Source: Thermobifida alba
Lineage (GTDB): Bacteria > Actinomycetota > Actinomycetes > Streptosporangiales > Streptosporangiaceae
Direction: 5' to 3'
DNA: 64,000 nt
NCBI RefSeq assembly: GCF_023208015.1
Contig: NZ_CP051627.1
Location: 248,001 to 312,000 of the forward strand
The notes below the pieces were generated by a model. It saw nothing but the letters and a program-made list of their open reading frames with translations. It ran no database searches and had not been told where the DNA came from. Positions 16,642 to 24,251 of this stretch are shown in pieces (the first letter of the stretch is position 1; each line of letters begins with the position of its first letter). A program made the position numbers and the translations under genes.

Positions 16642-17871
16642 TCAGGCGAGCAGTGTGCGGCTCCGCGCTTCGATGCTTTCGGTGACCCGGTCGCGTAGGT
16701 CGGGGAGGTCGGCGAGCAGTTCCGCCTGGGCGGGCCACGCCTCCCGGACCCGGTGGACCAGGTCGGCGACGACGTCGGCCAGGTGGGCGTCGGTGGCCTT
16801 CAGGCGGCGTTCCAGGCGGGTGAAAGCGCGAACGGTGACGTCCCCGAAGCGGCGGGAGCCCGCGAACTTCATGCCGAGTGTTTCGCCGTCGCCCATGTAG
16901 GCGCTGGTGCACACCAGGTCGTAGGCGGGGGCGAGGGTGGGTCGGCGCGGATCGTGATAGAGGAGGGACCAGTTCTTCAGGTGCGCGTCGCCGTTGGAGA
17001 TGAGCACGGTGAACGCGAGTCGACGGGCGAACTCCCGCAGTGCCCCAAGGTCCCGGCCCCGGTGGATCAGCGACGCCACCGTCTCGTAGTTGCCGTTGTA
17101 CTTCTCGTTGGGGTAGACGCCGCGCACCTGGGCGAGGTCCTCCATGTGGACGGGGCGGCGGTTCTCGTCGCGGTCGAAGCGGCGTACCGCGTAGGCGAGG
17201 TCCTCGTCGCCGGGCCACACCCGCGCGGGCAGGGAGTCGAGCTGGTCGCGGTGGTACAGCCGCACTTCGGGCACGTCGATGCCGACCGCGCGGGCCAGCG
17301 ACATCATCGCGTGCTCGTTGCGGGGCACGTCCGGGTAGAGCCGGTCGGGGAGTTTCACGATCCAGTCGCCGCCCCGCCCGAAGGCCGGGAGGGTGAGCCG
17401 GTCGCCTTCGGCGAGCATGGAGAACTTCAACGCCACCCCGGCCAGGGAGAACCGCATCTCCGGGTGGTCGTCGTGCGCGGTCGTCGGCACCGTGGCGGGC
17501 CGCTCGTCCCAGTCGGGGGCGGCGAGTTCCTCTCCGTCGTCGCAGGGCAGCACCCGAACCGCGCCGGGGAGGTCGTGGCCGACCTGGGCGAGCAGTTCCA
17601 TCTCGCGGTCGGCGGACACTCCCCGGTCGTCGGCGATCCACTGCCGCAGCACCCCTTCGGGCAGCAGGTTGGAGAACCACGGCGGCAGCCGCAGCGCGGC
17701 GGAGTGTCGGTCGGCGGGGTCCGTTTCGAAGCGCAGTCCGAGCACGGCGCGCCGGGGGTTCGCCAGGTATTCGGGGGCGAAGGTGAACCGGGTGTGGTCG
17801 CCGCGCTGGTGGAGGGTGCCCACCCGGTCCCCGTGCAGCAGGACCGCGTACCGGTGCTCAGAGAGTGTCAT
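16642..17871 (-). CDS. HipA-like serine/threonine kinase
   Basis: A 409-residue protein. The N-terminal HipA_N part (VLLHGDRVGTLHQRGDHTRF, GLRFETDP, PPWFSNLLPEG) is followed by the kinase core: LKFSMLAEGDRLTLP, WIVKLPD, NEHAMMSLARAVGI, then the catalytic NGDAHLKNW near 292-300 and APAYDLVCT near 312, the metal-binding Asp. All key residues look intact. In HipBA systems HipA phosphorylates tRNA-ligase GltX and HipB, a small HTH protein, restrains it. No HipB is next to it. Instead the start overlaps by 14 bp a DUF262 gene, so the two are made together. Confidence 0.88.
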   Translation of the reverse strand: MTLSEHRYAVLLHGDRVGTLHQRGDHTRFTFAPEYLANPRRAVLGLRFETDPADRHSAALRLPPWFSNLLPEGVLRQWIADDRGVSADREMELLAQVGHDLPGAVRVLPCDDGEELAAPDWDERPATVPTTAHDDHPEMRFSLAGVALKFSMLAEGDRLTLPAFGRGGDWIVKLPDRLYPDVPRNEHAMMSLARAVGIDVPEVRLYHRDQLDSLPARVWPGDEDLAYAVRRFDRDENRRPVHMEDLAQVRGVYPNEKYNGNYETVASLIHRGRDLGALREFARRLAFTVLISNGDAHLKNWSLLYHDPRRPTLAPAYDLVCTSAYMGDGETLGMKFAGSRRFGDVTVRAFTRLERRLKATDAHLADVVADLVHRVREAWPAQAELLADLPDLRDRVTESIEARSRTLLA

Positions 17872-19600
17872 GGTCGTCTTCGTCGGTCAGGTCCTCGATG
17901 AGGAGCTGGTCGATGGGCGGGGTGTCCTCGAAGTCCCATTCGCACATACGCGCGAGGAAATCGCGCAGGTGGTTGGTGATGGCCTGCTGCCGCTGCTGGA
18001 GGAACGGGACGATGTTCTGGGCACGGCCGAGCTCCGCTGTCTCTGGGGTCAGCAGGTGCGAGTGGAGGGTGTCCAGCCATACCTTTTTGCTCATCGTCGG
18101 CGGACGAAACCACAGGGAGTGCCCTGCGTTTTTTCCGACCTCGTCCTCCGTGAACGGGATGAACAGCCGGTTTGCGGCCCACCAGCGGTGGGACGTGGGC
18201 AGGAGCGACGGGGGGTAGACGTATCTGACGGCATCGGCGACAGTGCTCCGGTCAATCAGCGCGTCAGCAAGCTGACTGGTGTCGAATGGCTTGCCGTTGC
18301 TGGGGTCACAGGGCTGCAACGCCCACCAGGAGCACAGGGTGATCTTCGCTGACGCCTCGTTGGTCCGGAACCTGCGGAGCTCAGGAAGCGGAGGTATGGG
18401 GCGTTCGACCGCTGCCAGCAGGTCCTGGACCGAGCCGGTGAGGTCACCGGGACGGACCTTGCCGCAGAGTTGCCGGACGGCTCCCGTGGTGCTGCCCCGG
18501 AAGATCTCTGGGCCGAGCAGCGCGGTCCGCCACAGCCAGCGGCGCAGCAGTCTCCGGTTGGTCGGATCGGGGTTGGGGAAGTGCCCGAAGACCCGGGTGA
18601 GGACTACCAGAAGGTAGCGGTAGGGCAGCAGGGTGAAATGGGGAATCCCGGCGTCCTCCTGGAGGAATTCGACCGCGCGCAGCAGAGCCTCTTCGCCTTT
18701 CCGGAACGCGGTGTCCCGGTCCTCTCCTGGAAAGTCGATGGTTCCTTGGCGTTCAGCAGTACTGAATTCGAGCCGAATCTCGCGATGCACGTTCGGGCCG
18801 CGTCGGGCGAGGACCGAGGAGTGCACCGTGTCGTCGTCGATCCGGCCGAATGCCCGCTGTCTGTCGATCTGCTCGGCCATGACCCCGAAGGTCAGTGCGG
18901 GTTCCTGGTCGGACTCGTCGCCCGCGTGCAGCGCGGTGAAGATCTCCGCCCGGCTCAGCCGCTTTCCGTAGCTGTTCATCCGGTCGAAGATGTCCCGCAG
19001 GACTTCCGGGTCTTCCTGCTTCACGAGGTAGGCCGGGACAGGGTGCTGGCGGAGGATGGTCGTCAACGTGTAGGCCCGGTCCTGGAGAGCAGCTACTTCG
19101 GGGTGGTGGGCGAACCACTGGAGGAGTCGGGGGAGGTCGAAGAGGACAGGTAGCGGGAGGATGTGCGGTTCCGTGGTGAAAGGAAGCGGAGCGGTGTTTG
19201 GCTCTGTAGTGGGAGGAAGCGGAACGAACCTTTCCTCTCTCAGGTCGTAGGCGAGGGCGAATCGGGAGTCGTGCATTCCAGCCGGGTGTAGTGCGCTGGC
19301 CAGGCTGGTGACCCGCTGCTGGCCGTCGACCACCCACAGGGCTTCTTCCATGCTGGGCGCGTCGATGGAAAGCGCTCCAAGGGTGAGGCGTTGCTTCTGT
19401 GCGGGGCGGAGCCACAGCAGGAGGCTGCCCACGGGATAACCCTTGATGATGCTGTCGAAGAGTCTAATCACGTCGTCACGGCCCCACCGGAACCCGCGCT
19501 GGAAGTGGGGGACCCGGATCTGTCCACGCCAGGCCAACTGGACCAGCCGTTCGACCTCGTATGTCGTCGCTTCAGGGCGGTTGTCCAGGCCGGTGGGCAT
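17858..19600 (-). CDS. DUF262-domain protein (ParB-like nuclease fold)
   Basis: A 580-residue protein. The N-terminal DUF262 domain shows VPHFQRGFRWGRDDVIRLFD, IIKGYPVGSLLLWL and WVVDGQQRVTSLASAL, where DGQQR is the conserved active-site motif of this ParB/sulfiredoxin-like fold. DUF262 occurs in GmrSD and BrxU modification-dependent nucleases and other defence proteins. The C-terminal half is helical, with no visible HNH/DUF1524 motif of GmrD. The ATG at 19600 follows GAGGAGCAGTG, preferred over a GTG at 19603. The 14-bp overlap with hipA suggests it acts with or restrains the kinase. Confidence 0.82.
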   Translation of the reverse strand: MPTGLDNRPEATTYEVERLVQLAWRGQIRVPHFQRGFRWGRDDVIRLFDSIIKGYPVGSLLLWLRPAQKQRLTLGALSIDAPSMEEALWVVDGQQRVTSLASALHPAGMHDSRFALAYDLREERFVPLPPTTEPNTAPLPFTTEPHILPLPVLFDLPRLLQWFAHHPEVAALQDRAYTLTTILRQHPVPAYLVKQEDPEVLRDIFDRMNSYGKRLSRAEIFTALHAGDESDQEPALTFGVMAEQIDRQRAFGRIDDDTVHSSVLARRGPNVHREIRLEFSTAERQGTIDFPGEDRDTAFRKGEEALLRAVEFLQEDAGIPHFTLLPYRYLLVVLTRVFGHFPNPDPTNRRLLRRWLWRTALLGPEIFRGSTTGAVRQLCGKVRPGDLTGSVQDLLAAVERPIPPLPELRRFRTNEASAKITLCSWWALQPCDPSNGKPFDTSQLADALIDRSTVADAVRYVYPPSLLPTSHRWWAANRLFIPFTEDEVGKNAGHSLWFRPPTMSKKVWLDTLHSHLLTPETAELGRAQNIVPFLQQRQQAITNHLRDFLARMCEWDFEDTPPIDQLLIEDLTDEDDHDTL

Positions 19601-19709
19601 CACTGCTCCTCAGAGGAAGGCTGTCGGATTGTCGGATCGCTGGGTTTCTTCGCGGCCGATGAAGGTCTCCCGAGCCATTGTCGCAGGGCGGACGCCTCAC
19701 GTCGGGCCT

Positions 19710-20612
19710 TCACAGGTGGGGTTGGATGCGGGTGTGGACGGTGGTTTTGCTGAGGCCGACGGAGTGGGCGATGGCGGCGAGGGATTCGCCGGCTTGGTAG
19801 CGGCGGGCGAGTTCGCTGTCGGGGATGCCGATGTCTTTTCTGCGGCGGCCGGAGGGTTGGGGTGGGGTGGTGCGTTGGGCTTTGCGGCGTTGGCGCAGGC
19901 GCAGGACGGTGCCGGTGACGGTGCGGGTGGTGGGCTGTTTGCCGCGCACGTCGTGGCCCCAGGGGCGGGACGGGGTCTCGTGTTCGTGCCATAGGGCGAG
20001 GAAGGCCCGGCGGGCTCGGGAGAGGGCGGACAGGTAGCTGTGGTATTTCAGGCCGACGGCTTGGGCGGCTTGGGTGTAGTCGTCGTGGGCCGCGAGGGCG
20101 AGTAGGAGTTGGCGGTGGCGGGGGCGTAGGCGGGGCCAGATCTGGGCGAGGGCGAGGCGGTCCACCACGGCCGCCTCGGGGCTGGGATGCGGGTTGGCGG
20201 CCAAGGCCCAGTAGCGTTCGAAGCCGGGGCGGGTGGTCGCGTGGTAGCCGGGCTGCCAGCCGCGGAAGGCGCAGTCGGCGCGGGCTTCGTGGCGGATGGC
20301 GGTCCAGGCGAGGGTGAGCAGGGTGTGGCGGGTGGGGGCCTGGTCGGTTGCGTAGAGGTGGGTGGTGATGGCCTCCCAGGCGGCTTGGACGCGGATGTCG
20401 CGGTTGAGGTGGCTGCGGTGGTGGACGGTGGCGGCGGCGGTTGCGGCGATGTCGTCGAGTTCGGCGAGGGTGTAGCCGAACCGTAGGGGTTCGTGGCGGG
20501 GGTCGAAGGCGGCGGGGGCGGGTGCGGGCACGGCGGGTGTGGTGTCGGGCATGGCACTGGGGTCAAGTTCGGCGTCGAGGTTGGGCATGGCGTCGGTGTC
20601 GGGGGTGGTCAT
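19710..20612 (-). CDS. Sigma-70-like helix-turn-helix protein
   Basis: About 300 residues. The first 40 are Pro/Ala/Asp-rich. The middle (YTLAELDDIAATAAATVHHR, AWEAITTHLYAT, LTLAWTAIRHEAR) looks like a sigma region 2 helix bundle. RLRPRHRQLLLALAAHDDYTQAAQAVGLKYHSYLSALSRARRAF is spread over a region-4-like HTH, and a second HTH sits at the C-terminus (DSELARRYQAGESLAAIAHS then VGLSKTTVHTRI). It is probably a DNA-binding regulator. The start is uncertain: ATG 20642 abuts a repeat core, so 20612 is preferred; neither has a clear ribosome site. It lies 109 bp before the DUF262-hipA pair on the same strand and may regulate it. Confidence 0.65.
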   Translation of the reverse strand: MTTPDTDAMPNLDAELDPSAMPDTTPAVPAPAPAAFDPRHEPLRFGYTLAELDDIAATAAATVHHRSHLNRDIRVQAAWEAITTHLYATDQAPTRHTLLTLAWTAIRHEARADCAFRGWQPGYHATTRPGFERYWALAANPHPSPEAAVVDRLALAQIWPRLRPRHRQLLLALAAHDDYTQAAQAVGLKYHSYLSALSRARRAFLALWHEHETPSRPWGHDVRGKQPTTRTVTGTVLRLRQRRKAQRTTPPQPSGRRRKDIGIPDSELARRYQAGESLAAIAHSVGLSKTTVHTRIQPHL

Positions 20613-20640
20613 GGACGGGTTGTCACGGTTGCGGGTGGGC

Positions 20641-21433
20641 ATCGGCCGGGAGGCCCGGCAGCCTTGACCGGGGGCTGGGGTGTGGGAGGGATTGGGAAGG
20701 CGGGCGTCTCCAGGCGGCTGGTGTTGGGGAGGGGGGAAAGGCCGGGGCCTGGGGCGGGGTTTCCCGGTGGCAGGGGCGAGGCCCTGTGGGGTGCGGGGCC
20801 TTCAGGGGCGTGGGCATGGCCGGGGACCAGGTGAGGCCCTTGGACCAAGCCGGGGTGGGAGGGGAAGGGGTTTGAGTCCCTCCGGAACCTGGGGCGGGGC
20901 AGATTGGGTGTGGAGAAGGAGGGGGTTGAGTCCCTCCGGTACCGGAGCGGCGGTGAAGGCTGCCGCGCCTCGCGGCCGAAGCAGCGGGAAAGGTTTCCGG
21001 TTGTGGGCCTCCCGGGCGGGTGGGGCGCGGGTGATCCTCGGCCGGGAGGCCCGGCAGCTTTGGCCTGGTCCGGGGTGCGGGAGGGGTTGGGAAGGCGGGC
21101 GTTTCCAAGGGGCAGGGCGAGGTGAAAGGCCCGGGGTGCGGCTGGCTTCCTGGGCGGTGAGGGGTTGAGTCCTTCCGGGGGGGCGGGGTTTTTGGGTGGT
21201 AGGGGGTTGAGTCCTCCCGGGGGTGGAGGGCTGGCTTCCTGGGTGGTAGGGGGTTGAGTCCCTCCGGTACCGGAGCGGCGGTGAAGGCTGCCGCGCCTCG
21301 CGGCCGAAGCAGACGTGTGGGTTTTCGGCTTTGGGTGCTCCAGGCGGGTGGGGTGCGGGGTTGGTGTCGGGTGTGGGCATGGGTGGGCTTTCACGGATGC
21401 GGGTGGTCTTCGGCCGGGAGGCCCGGCAGCCTT
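20641..21433. repeat. Second repeat block: five alternating cores
   Basis: Cores alternate in orientation: reverse 20641-20665, forward 20956-20980, reverse 21037-21061, forward 21284-21308, reverse 21409-21433. Each forward core follows a CTCCGGTACCGGAG palindrome (20934-20947, 21262-21275). Between them GGGTTGAGTCC(C/T)TCCGG-like pieces recur near 20871, 20926, 21161, 21206 and 21251, and GGGAAGGCGGGCGTCTCCAG near 20694 and 21463. No gene is supported in 20643-21694; open frames here repeat the same CFGREARQP-type peptide and are repeat by-products. Confidence 0.8.
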
Positions 21434-21591
21434 GACCTGGTCTGGGGTGGGGGAGGGGTTGGGAAGGCGGGCGTCTCCAGGGGGTGTGGGAAGGCCCGGG
21501 GTGCGAGGTGCCCGAGGGTGGGTGGGGCGAGCGGCGCGGACGGCTGACGCGGTGCGGCTGCGTGGAGGCTCGCCCCCTGGGGTGGGTGTTG

Positions 21592-21648
21592 ATGTTGACG
21601 TGAGTGGGCGATAACGGGCGGATATGGCCCCCACGGCGTCAAGATCAT
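21592..21648 (-). repeat. 57-bp palindromic element, copy 4
   Basis: On the minus strand it reads ATGATCTTGACGCCGTGGGG GCCATATCCGCCCGTTATCG, aligning with copies 1-3. The other end (ATGTTGACG) is a shortened inverted repeat. It lies 47 bp past the stop of the anti-sigma-like gene at 21695, the position of a terminator. Confidence 0.65.
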
Positions 21649-21694
21649 CGGGGGTGGTGGGTCCTTGGTGGTGGGGGACCAGGGGATGCGGGGG

Positions 21695-22192
21695 TTAGGG
21701 GCGGTGGGAGAGGTGGGCGAAGGCGGGCAAGGGGGGCTCGAACACGGCCCAGACGGAGTGGCCGCCGTCTTCGGTGGTCCAGTGGCCCCAGTCGGTGGCC
21801 AGGGCCGCCACCAGACGCAGGCCGCGGCCGCCGACGGTGAGCGGGTCACCGGGTGGGCGGGCTTGTGGGATGCGGGGTCCTCCGGTGTGCGGGTCGGGGC
21901 GGGGACCTTGGTCGGCGACGGTGACCAGCACCAGGCCGGTGCGCAGGGCGGACAGGCTGACTGAGACCTTGCCGCCCTGGCCGCTGCGGGAGTGGCGGCA
22001 GGCGTTGGCGAACAGCTCGGCCGCGACCAGTTCGGCGTCGTCCACGACGTGCGGGAAGCCGGCCAGGCTGGCGCGGACGCGGTGGCGCAGGTCCGGGCAG
22101 AGCGCGGGGTCGCCGGACAGTTCCCAGAACTCCGAGACCACACACAGGCGGCCGGAGCCGGGGTGGCCGGTGTCGTTGGTGTTGTCGGTCAT
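21695..22192 (-). CDS. ATP-binding protein of the anti-sigma kinase (HATPase_c_2) family
   Basis: A 165-residue GHKL-fold protein. DDAELVAAELFANACRHSRS carries the N-box (ELxxNAxxHS), VADQGPRPDP is the G1-type motif and GGRGLRLVAALATDWG the G2-type motif. Such proteins act as SpoIIAB/RsbW-like kinases or nucleotide switches and are abundant in actinobacteria. No anti-anti-sigma partner is nearby. It overlaps the upstream gene's stop by 1 bp (TGATG), so the two are coupled. Confidence 0.8.
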   Translation of the reverse strand: MTDNTNDTGHPGSGRLCVVSEFWELSGDPALCPDLRHRVRASLAGFPHVVDDAELVAAELFANACRHSRSGQGGKVSVSLSALRTGLVLVTVADQGPRPDPHTGGPRIPQARPPGDPLTVGGRGLRLVAALATDWGHWTTEDGGHSVWAVFEPPLPAFAHLSHRP

Positions 22193-22524
22193 CAGGCGGC
22201 TCCCTTCAGCGAGGCGCGGCGCGCGGCCACCAGGTTGATGCGGGACCGGGTGGGCGGCCGCTCCCGCCCGCACAGCGCGGCGGCGGCCTCCTTGACCCGC
22301 GTCACGTGCGCGGACCCGGTGCGCCCCCAGATGAACCACCGGTTCCCGGGGGCGTCCTCCACCACCACGACCGGGACCAGGCGGGTGGACGCGCGGACGT
22401 AGAGCACCGGGTGGGCGGTGGCGGACAGGGCGATGAGCGCGGTGCCGCCCATCCTGTGGACCTCCTCTTGCAGGCGGGCGAGTAAGGACTGACGGGTGTC
22501 ACCGGTCATGACCTGTGCAGACAT
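22192..22524 (-). CDS. Conserved hypothetical protein next to anti-sigma-like ATPase
   Basis: A 110-residue protein: MTGDTRQSLLARLQEEVHRMG start, then hydrophobic ALIALSATAHPVLYVRA and NRWFIWGRTGSAH. It has no signal peptide and no domain I can name. In actinobacteria similar small proteins sit between an XRE/DUF397 unit and a GHKL ATPase. It is divergent from the XRE gene at 22734 with about 210 bp of AT-richer promoter DNA between. Confidence 0.55.
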   Translation of the reverse strand: MSAQVMTGDTRQSLLARLQEEVHRMGGTALIALSATAHPVLYVRASTRLVPVVVVEDAPGNRWFIWGRTGSAHVTRVKEAAAALCGRERPPTRSRINLVAARRASLKGAA

Positions 22525-22597
22525 GGCTCTCCCAAGGAAAGTGACGTGGCTGGTGTGTGGTCACCGGAGGAGGCGGGCTCCGTGACTGGATGACTCC

Positions 22598-22629
22598 AAG
22601 TTAAATGCAAGGCCTGTAAGTTACAAGGC
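22598..22629. promoter_or_regulatory. Imperfect direct repeat AAGTTA-CAAGGC, possible operator
   Basis: AAGTTAAATGCAAGGC at 22598-22613 is followed by AAGTTACAAGGC at 22618-22629, in an AT-rich island between two divergent genes. It could bind the XRE regulator at 22734. This is inferred from position only. Confidence 0.35.
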
Positions 22630-22733
22630 ATGCAAAAGAACTGGTCTGTATTGTTGAGCTATGTCTGTTTTCGCGCGGTGGGATGATGGTCACAGCACCC
22701 AGAAGCGGAGTCGGCCGAGCGAAGGAGACTGTC

Positions 22734-23582
22734 GTGACCCAGGGCTCACCGGTGCGCAGGCACTATCTGGTCAGCCAGCTCAAGCGGTTACGCGCGGAGG
22801 CGAAACTGTCCCAGGAGCAGGTCGCCGACGAGATGGGTTGGGACGTCAGCAAGCTCTACCGCATTGAGAACGGCCGATTCGTTCGGCTCAACACCGAGTC
22901 GGTCGCCGGGCTGTGCCGCCTCTACGGAGCCGACGACAGCCTGCGTGAAGAACTTGTCGCTATCGCCAAGGCCGCACGGAAGCACAAGCCGTGGTGGTTC
23001 CAGTACGAGGAGGTCGCGGGGAACGCCTTCTACGGCTTGGAGAACGAGGCGACCAAGATCCAAGAGTATGCAGTCGGCCTCATCCCAGGGCTACTCCAAC
23101 ACCCGGACTACATCGAGGCACTGATGAGCCGAGGACTGCTCAAGAATCCCGAGCAACAGAGGAAACGGCTCGACGCGCGTCGTCAACGGCAGACCAACGT
23201 CTTGGAACGCGACAATCCGCCACAAATGTGGTCGATCATCGACGAGTCAGCCTTGCGCTGCCTCGTCGGCGGTCGGCAGGTTATGCGCGTCCAGTTGGAG
23301 CACCTGCTCGAACTAGTAAACCGGCCCAACCTCGACATCCAGGTGCTTCCCCTGTCGAGGGGTATGACCCAGCCCTACAACTTCACGCTTATGAGCCTTG
23401 GCGAGAATGAGCGAGTGGGATACATCGACGTTCCGCCCAACGGACACTTCTTCGAGGGCTCAGACGAAGTCGCCGACCATACCCGAAGGTTCGAGCTCAT
23501 CCAGGCCGCAGCGCTGCCTCTGAGCGAGACTCCCACGTTCCTCCACCGAGTGATCACCAACCTGAAGGACGCCGATGACTGA
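22734..23582 (+). CDS. XRE-family regulator with DUF5753
   Basis: A 282-residue protein. Residues about 10-65 form an XRE HTH (QLKRLRAEAKLSQEQVADEM, VSKLYRIENGRF). The rest is DUF5753, with WWFQYEEVAGNAFYGLENEA, IPGLLQHPDYIEAL and a C-terminal FEGSDEVADHTRRFE. The GTG at 22734 follows AAGGAG by 7 bp and is chosen over an ATG at 22683. This gene and the DUF397 gene that overlaps it form the widespread XRE-DUF397 pair of actinobacteria, proposed to work as toxin-antitoxin-like or regulatory units. GC content is lower than in the neighbours. Confidence 0.87.
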   Translation: MTQGSPVRRHYLVSQLKRLRAEAKLSQEQVADEMGWDVSKLYRIENGRFVRLNTESVAGLCRLYGADDSLREELVAIAKAARKHKPWWFQYEEVAGNAFYGLENEATKIQEYAVGLIPGLLQHPDYIEALMSRGLLKNPEQQRKRLDARRQRQTNVLERDNPPQMWSIIDESALRCLVGGRQVMRVQLEHLLELVNRPNLDIQVLPLSRGMTQPYNFTLMSLGENERVGYIDVPPNGHFFEGSDEVADHTRRFELIQAAALPLSETPTFLHRVITNLKDADD

Positions 23583-23787
23583 AAACAGCCTTGCTTTCCA
23601 AACGATCACCAGCGCCCGCCAGTGGCACACCTCTAGCTACACACACGAGGAGGCCGCCTGTGTCGAGGTCTCCGAAGGTCCGGTGACGGGGGTTCGGGAC
23701 AGTAAGAACCGTGACCTGGGCGCGCTGTTCTTCCCCGCTGCCGAGTGGGCCGCGTTTGTGCGGGCGGCGCGGCAGGAACAGATCTAG
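23575..23787 (+). CDS. DUF397 protein (copy 1)
   Basis: A 70-residue protein overlapping the XRE gene by 8 bp. It has the DUF397 layout: WHTSSYTHEEAACVEVSEG, VTGVRDSKNRDLGALFF and a final EWAAFVRAARQ helix. It is the usual partner of the XRE/DUF5753 protein. Codons from about 23615 to the stop are nearly identical to the second copy 371 bp downstream. Confidence 0.85.
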   Translation: MTENSLAFQTITSARQWHTSSYTHEEAACVEVSEGPVTGVRDSKNRDLGALFFPAAEWAAFVRAARQEQI

Positions 23788-23824
23788 CGTTTACGTCGAG
23801 GACGAGGGCAGGGAGTTCAACGTG

Positions 23825-23941
23825 ATGACCGGCGGCAACCGGTCGGTGGCGTTGAGCTCCACACTGTCCATAGAGCTGGCCGAAGAGGTTCGCAAGCCGC
23901 TGGAGAGTGAGTCAAGTGGTCGAGCAACGGGTGTGGTGTAG
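23825..23941 (+). CDS. Possible 38-residue small protein between the DUF397 copies
   Basis: An ATG at 23825 has GGGAG nine bases upstream. The frame reads MTGGNRSVALSSTLSIELAE then EEVRKPLESES and ends inside the start region of the second DUF397 gene. It may be a remnant of a gene cut by the duplication, or a real coupled small protein. Support is weak. Confidence 0.25.
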   Translation: MTGGNRSVALSSTLSIELAEEVRKPLESESSGRATGVV

Positions 23942-24158
23942 GAACAGCTACAGCGGGGGCGGTGAGAACTGCGTGGAGGTCTCTCTGCGACACTGGCACA
24001 CCGCCAGCTACACCACGGACGAAGGAGCCTGCGTCGAGGTGTCCGAAGGCCCGGTGACGGGGGTTCGGGACAGTAAGAACCGTGACCTGGGCGCGTTGTT
24101 CTTCCCTGCTGCCGAGTGGGCTGCGTTCGTGCGGGCGGCACGGCAGGAGCGAGTCTAG
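23916..24158 (+). CDS. DUF397 protein (copy 2) with an extra partial DUF397 N-terminus
   Basis: An 80-residue protein. It begins VVEQRVWCRNSYSGGGENCV, a standard DUF397 beginning, then jumps at SLRHWHTASYTTDEGACVEV to a second DUF397 beginning and continues to the end as in copy 1. So one and a half DUF397 domains are joined. GGAGAG lies 9 bp before the GTG at 23916; a GTG at 23907 is also in frame. The joint and the near-identity with copy 1 point to an unequal duplication. Confidence 0.7.
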   Translation: MVEQRVWCRNSYSGGGENCVEVSLRHWHTASYTTDEGACVEVSEGPVTGVRDSKNRDLGALFFPAAEWAAFVRAARQERV

Positions 24159-24251
24159 CGTTTCTGGGGTTGTTGACGCTGTTGTCACTCTGATCGGTCA
24201 CAATGGGGAGGGTCTGTCCATCCCCCGTCCCCGTTGTGGCCAGGAGTGCCC

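Noticed and set aside
20641-21433. CRISPR array
   Set aside because: Repeats alternate in orientation, spacing is irregular (about 80-315 bp), and there are no cas genes.
20609-21634. Proline-rich proteins repeating CFGREARQPSPPLRYRRD-like peptides
   Set aside because: The peptide is the translation of the repeat cores and recurs in several frames and both strands, so it reflects the DNA repeat and not a gene.
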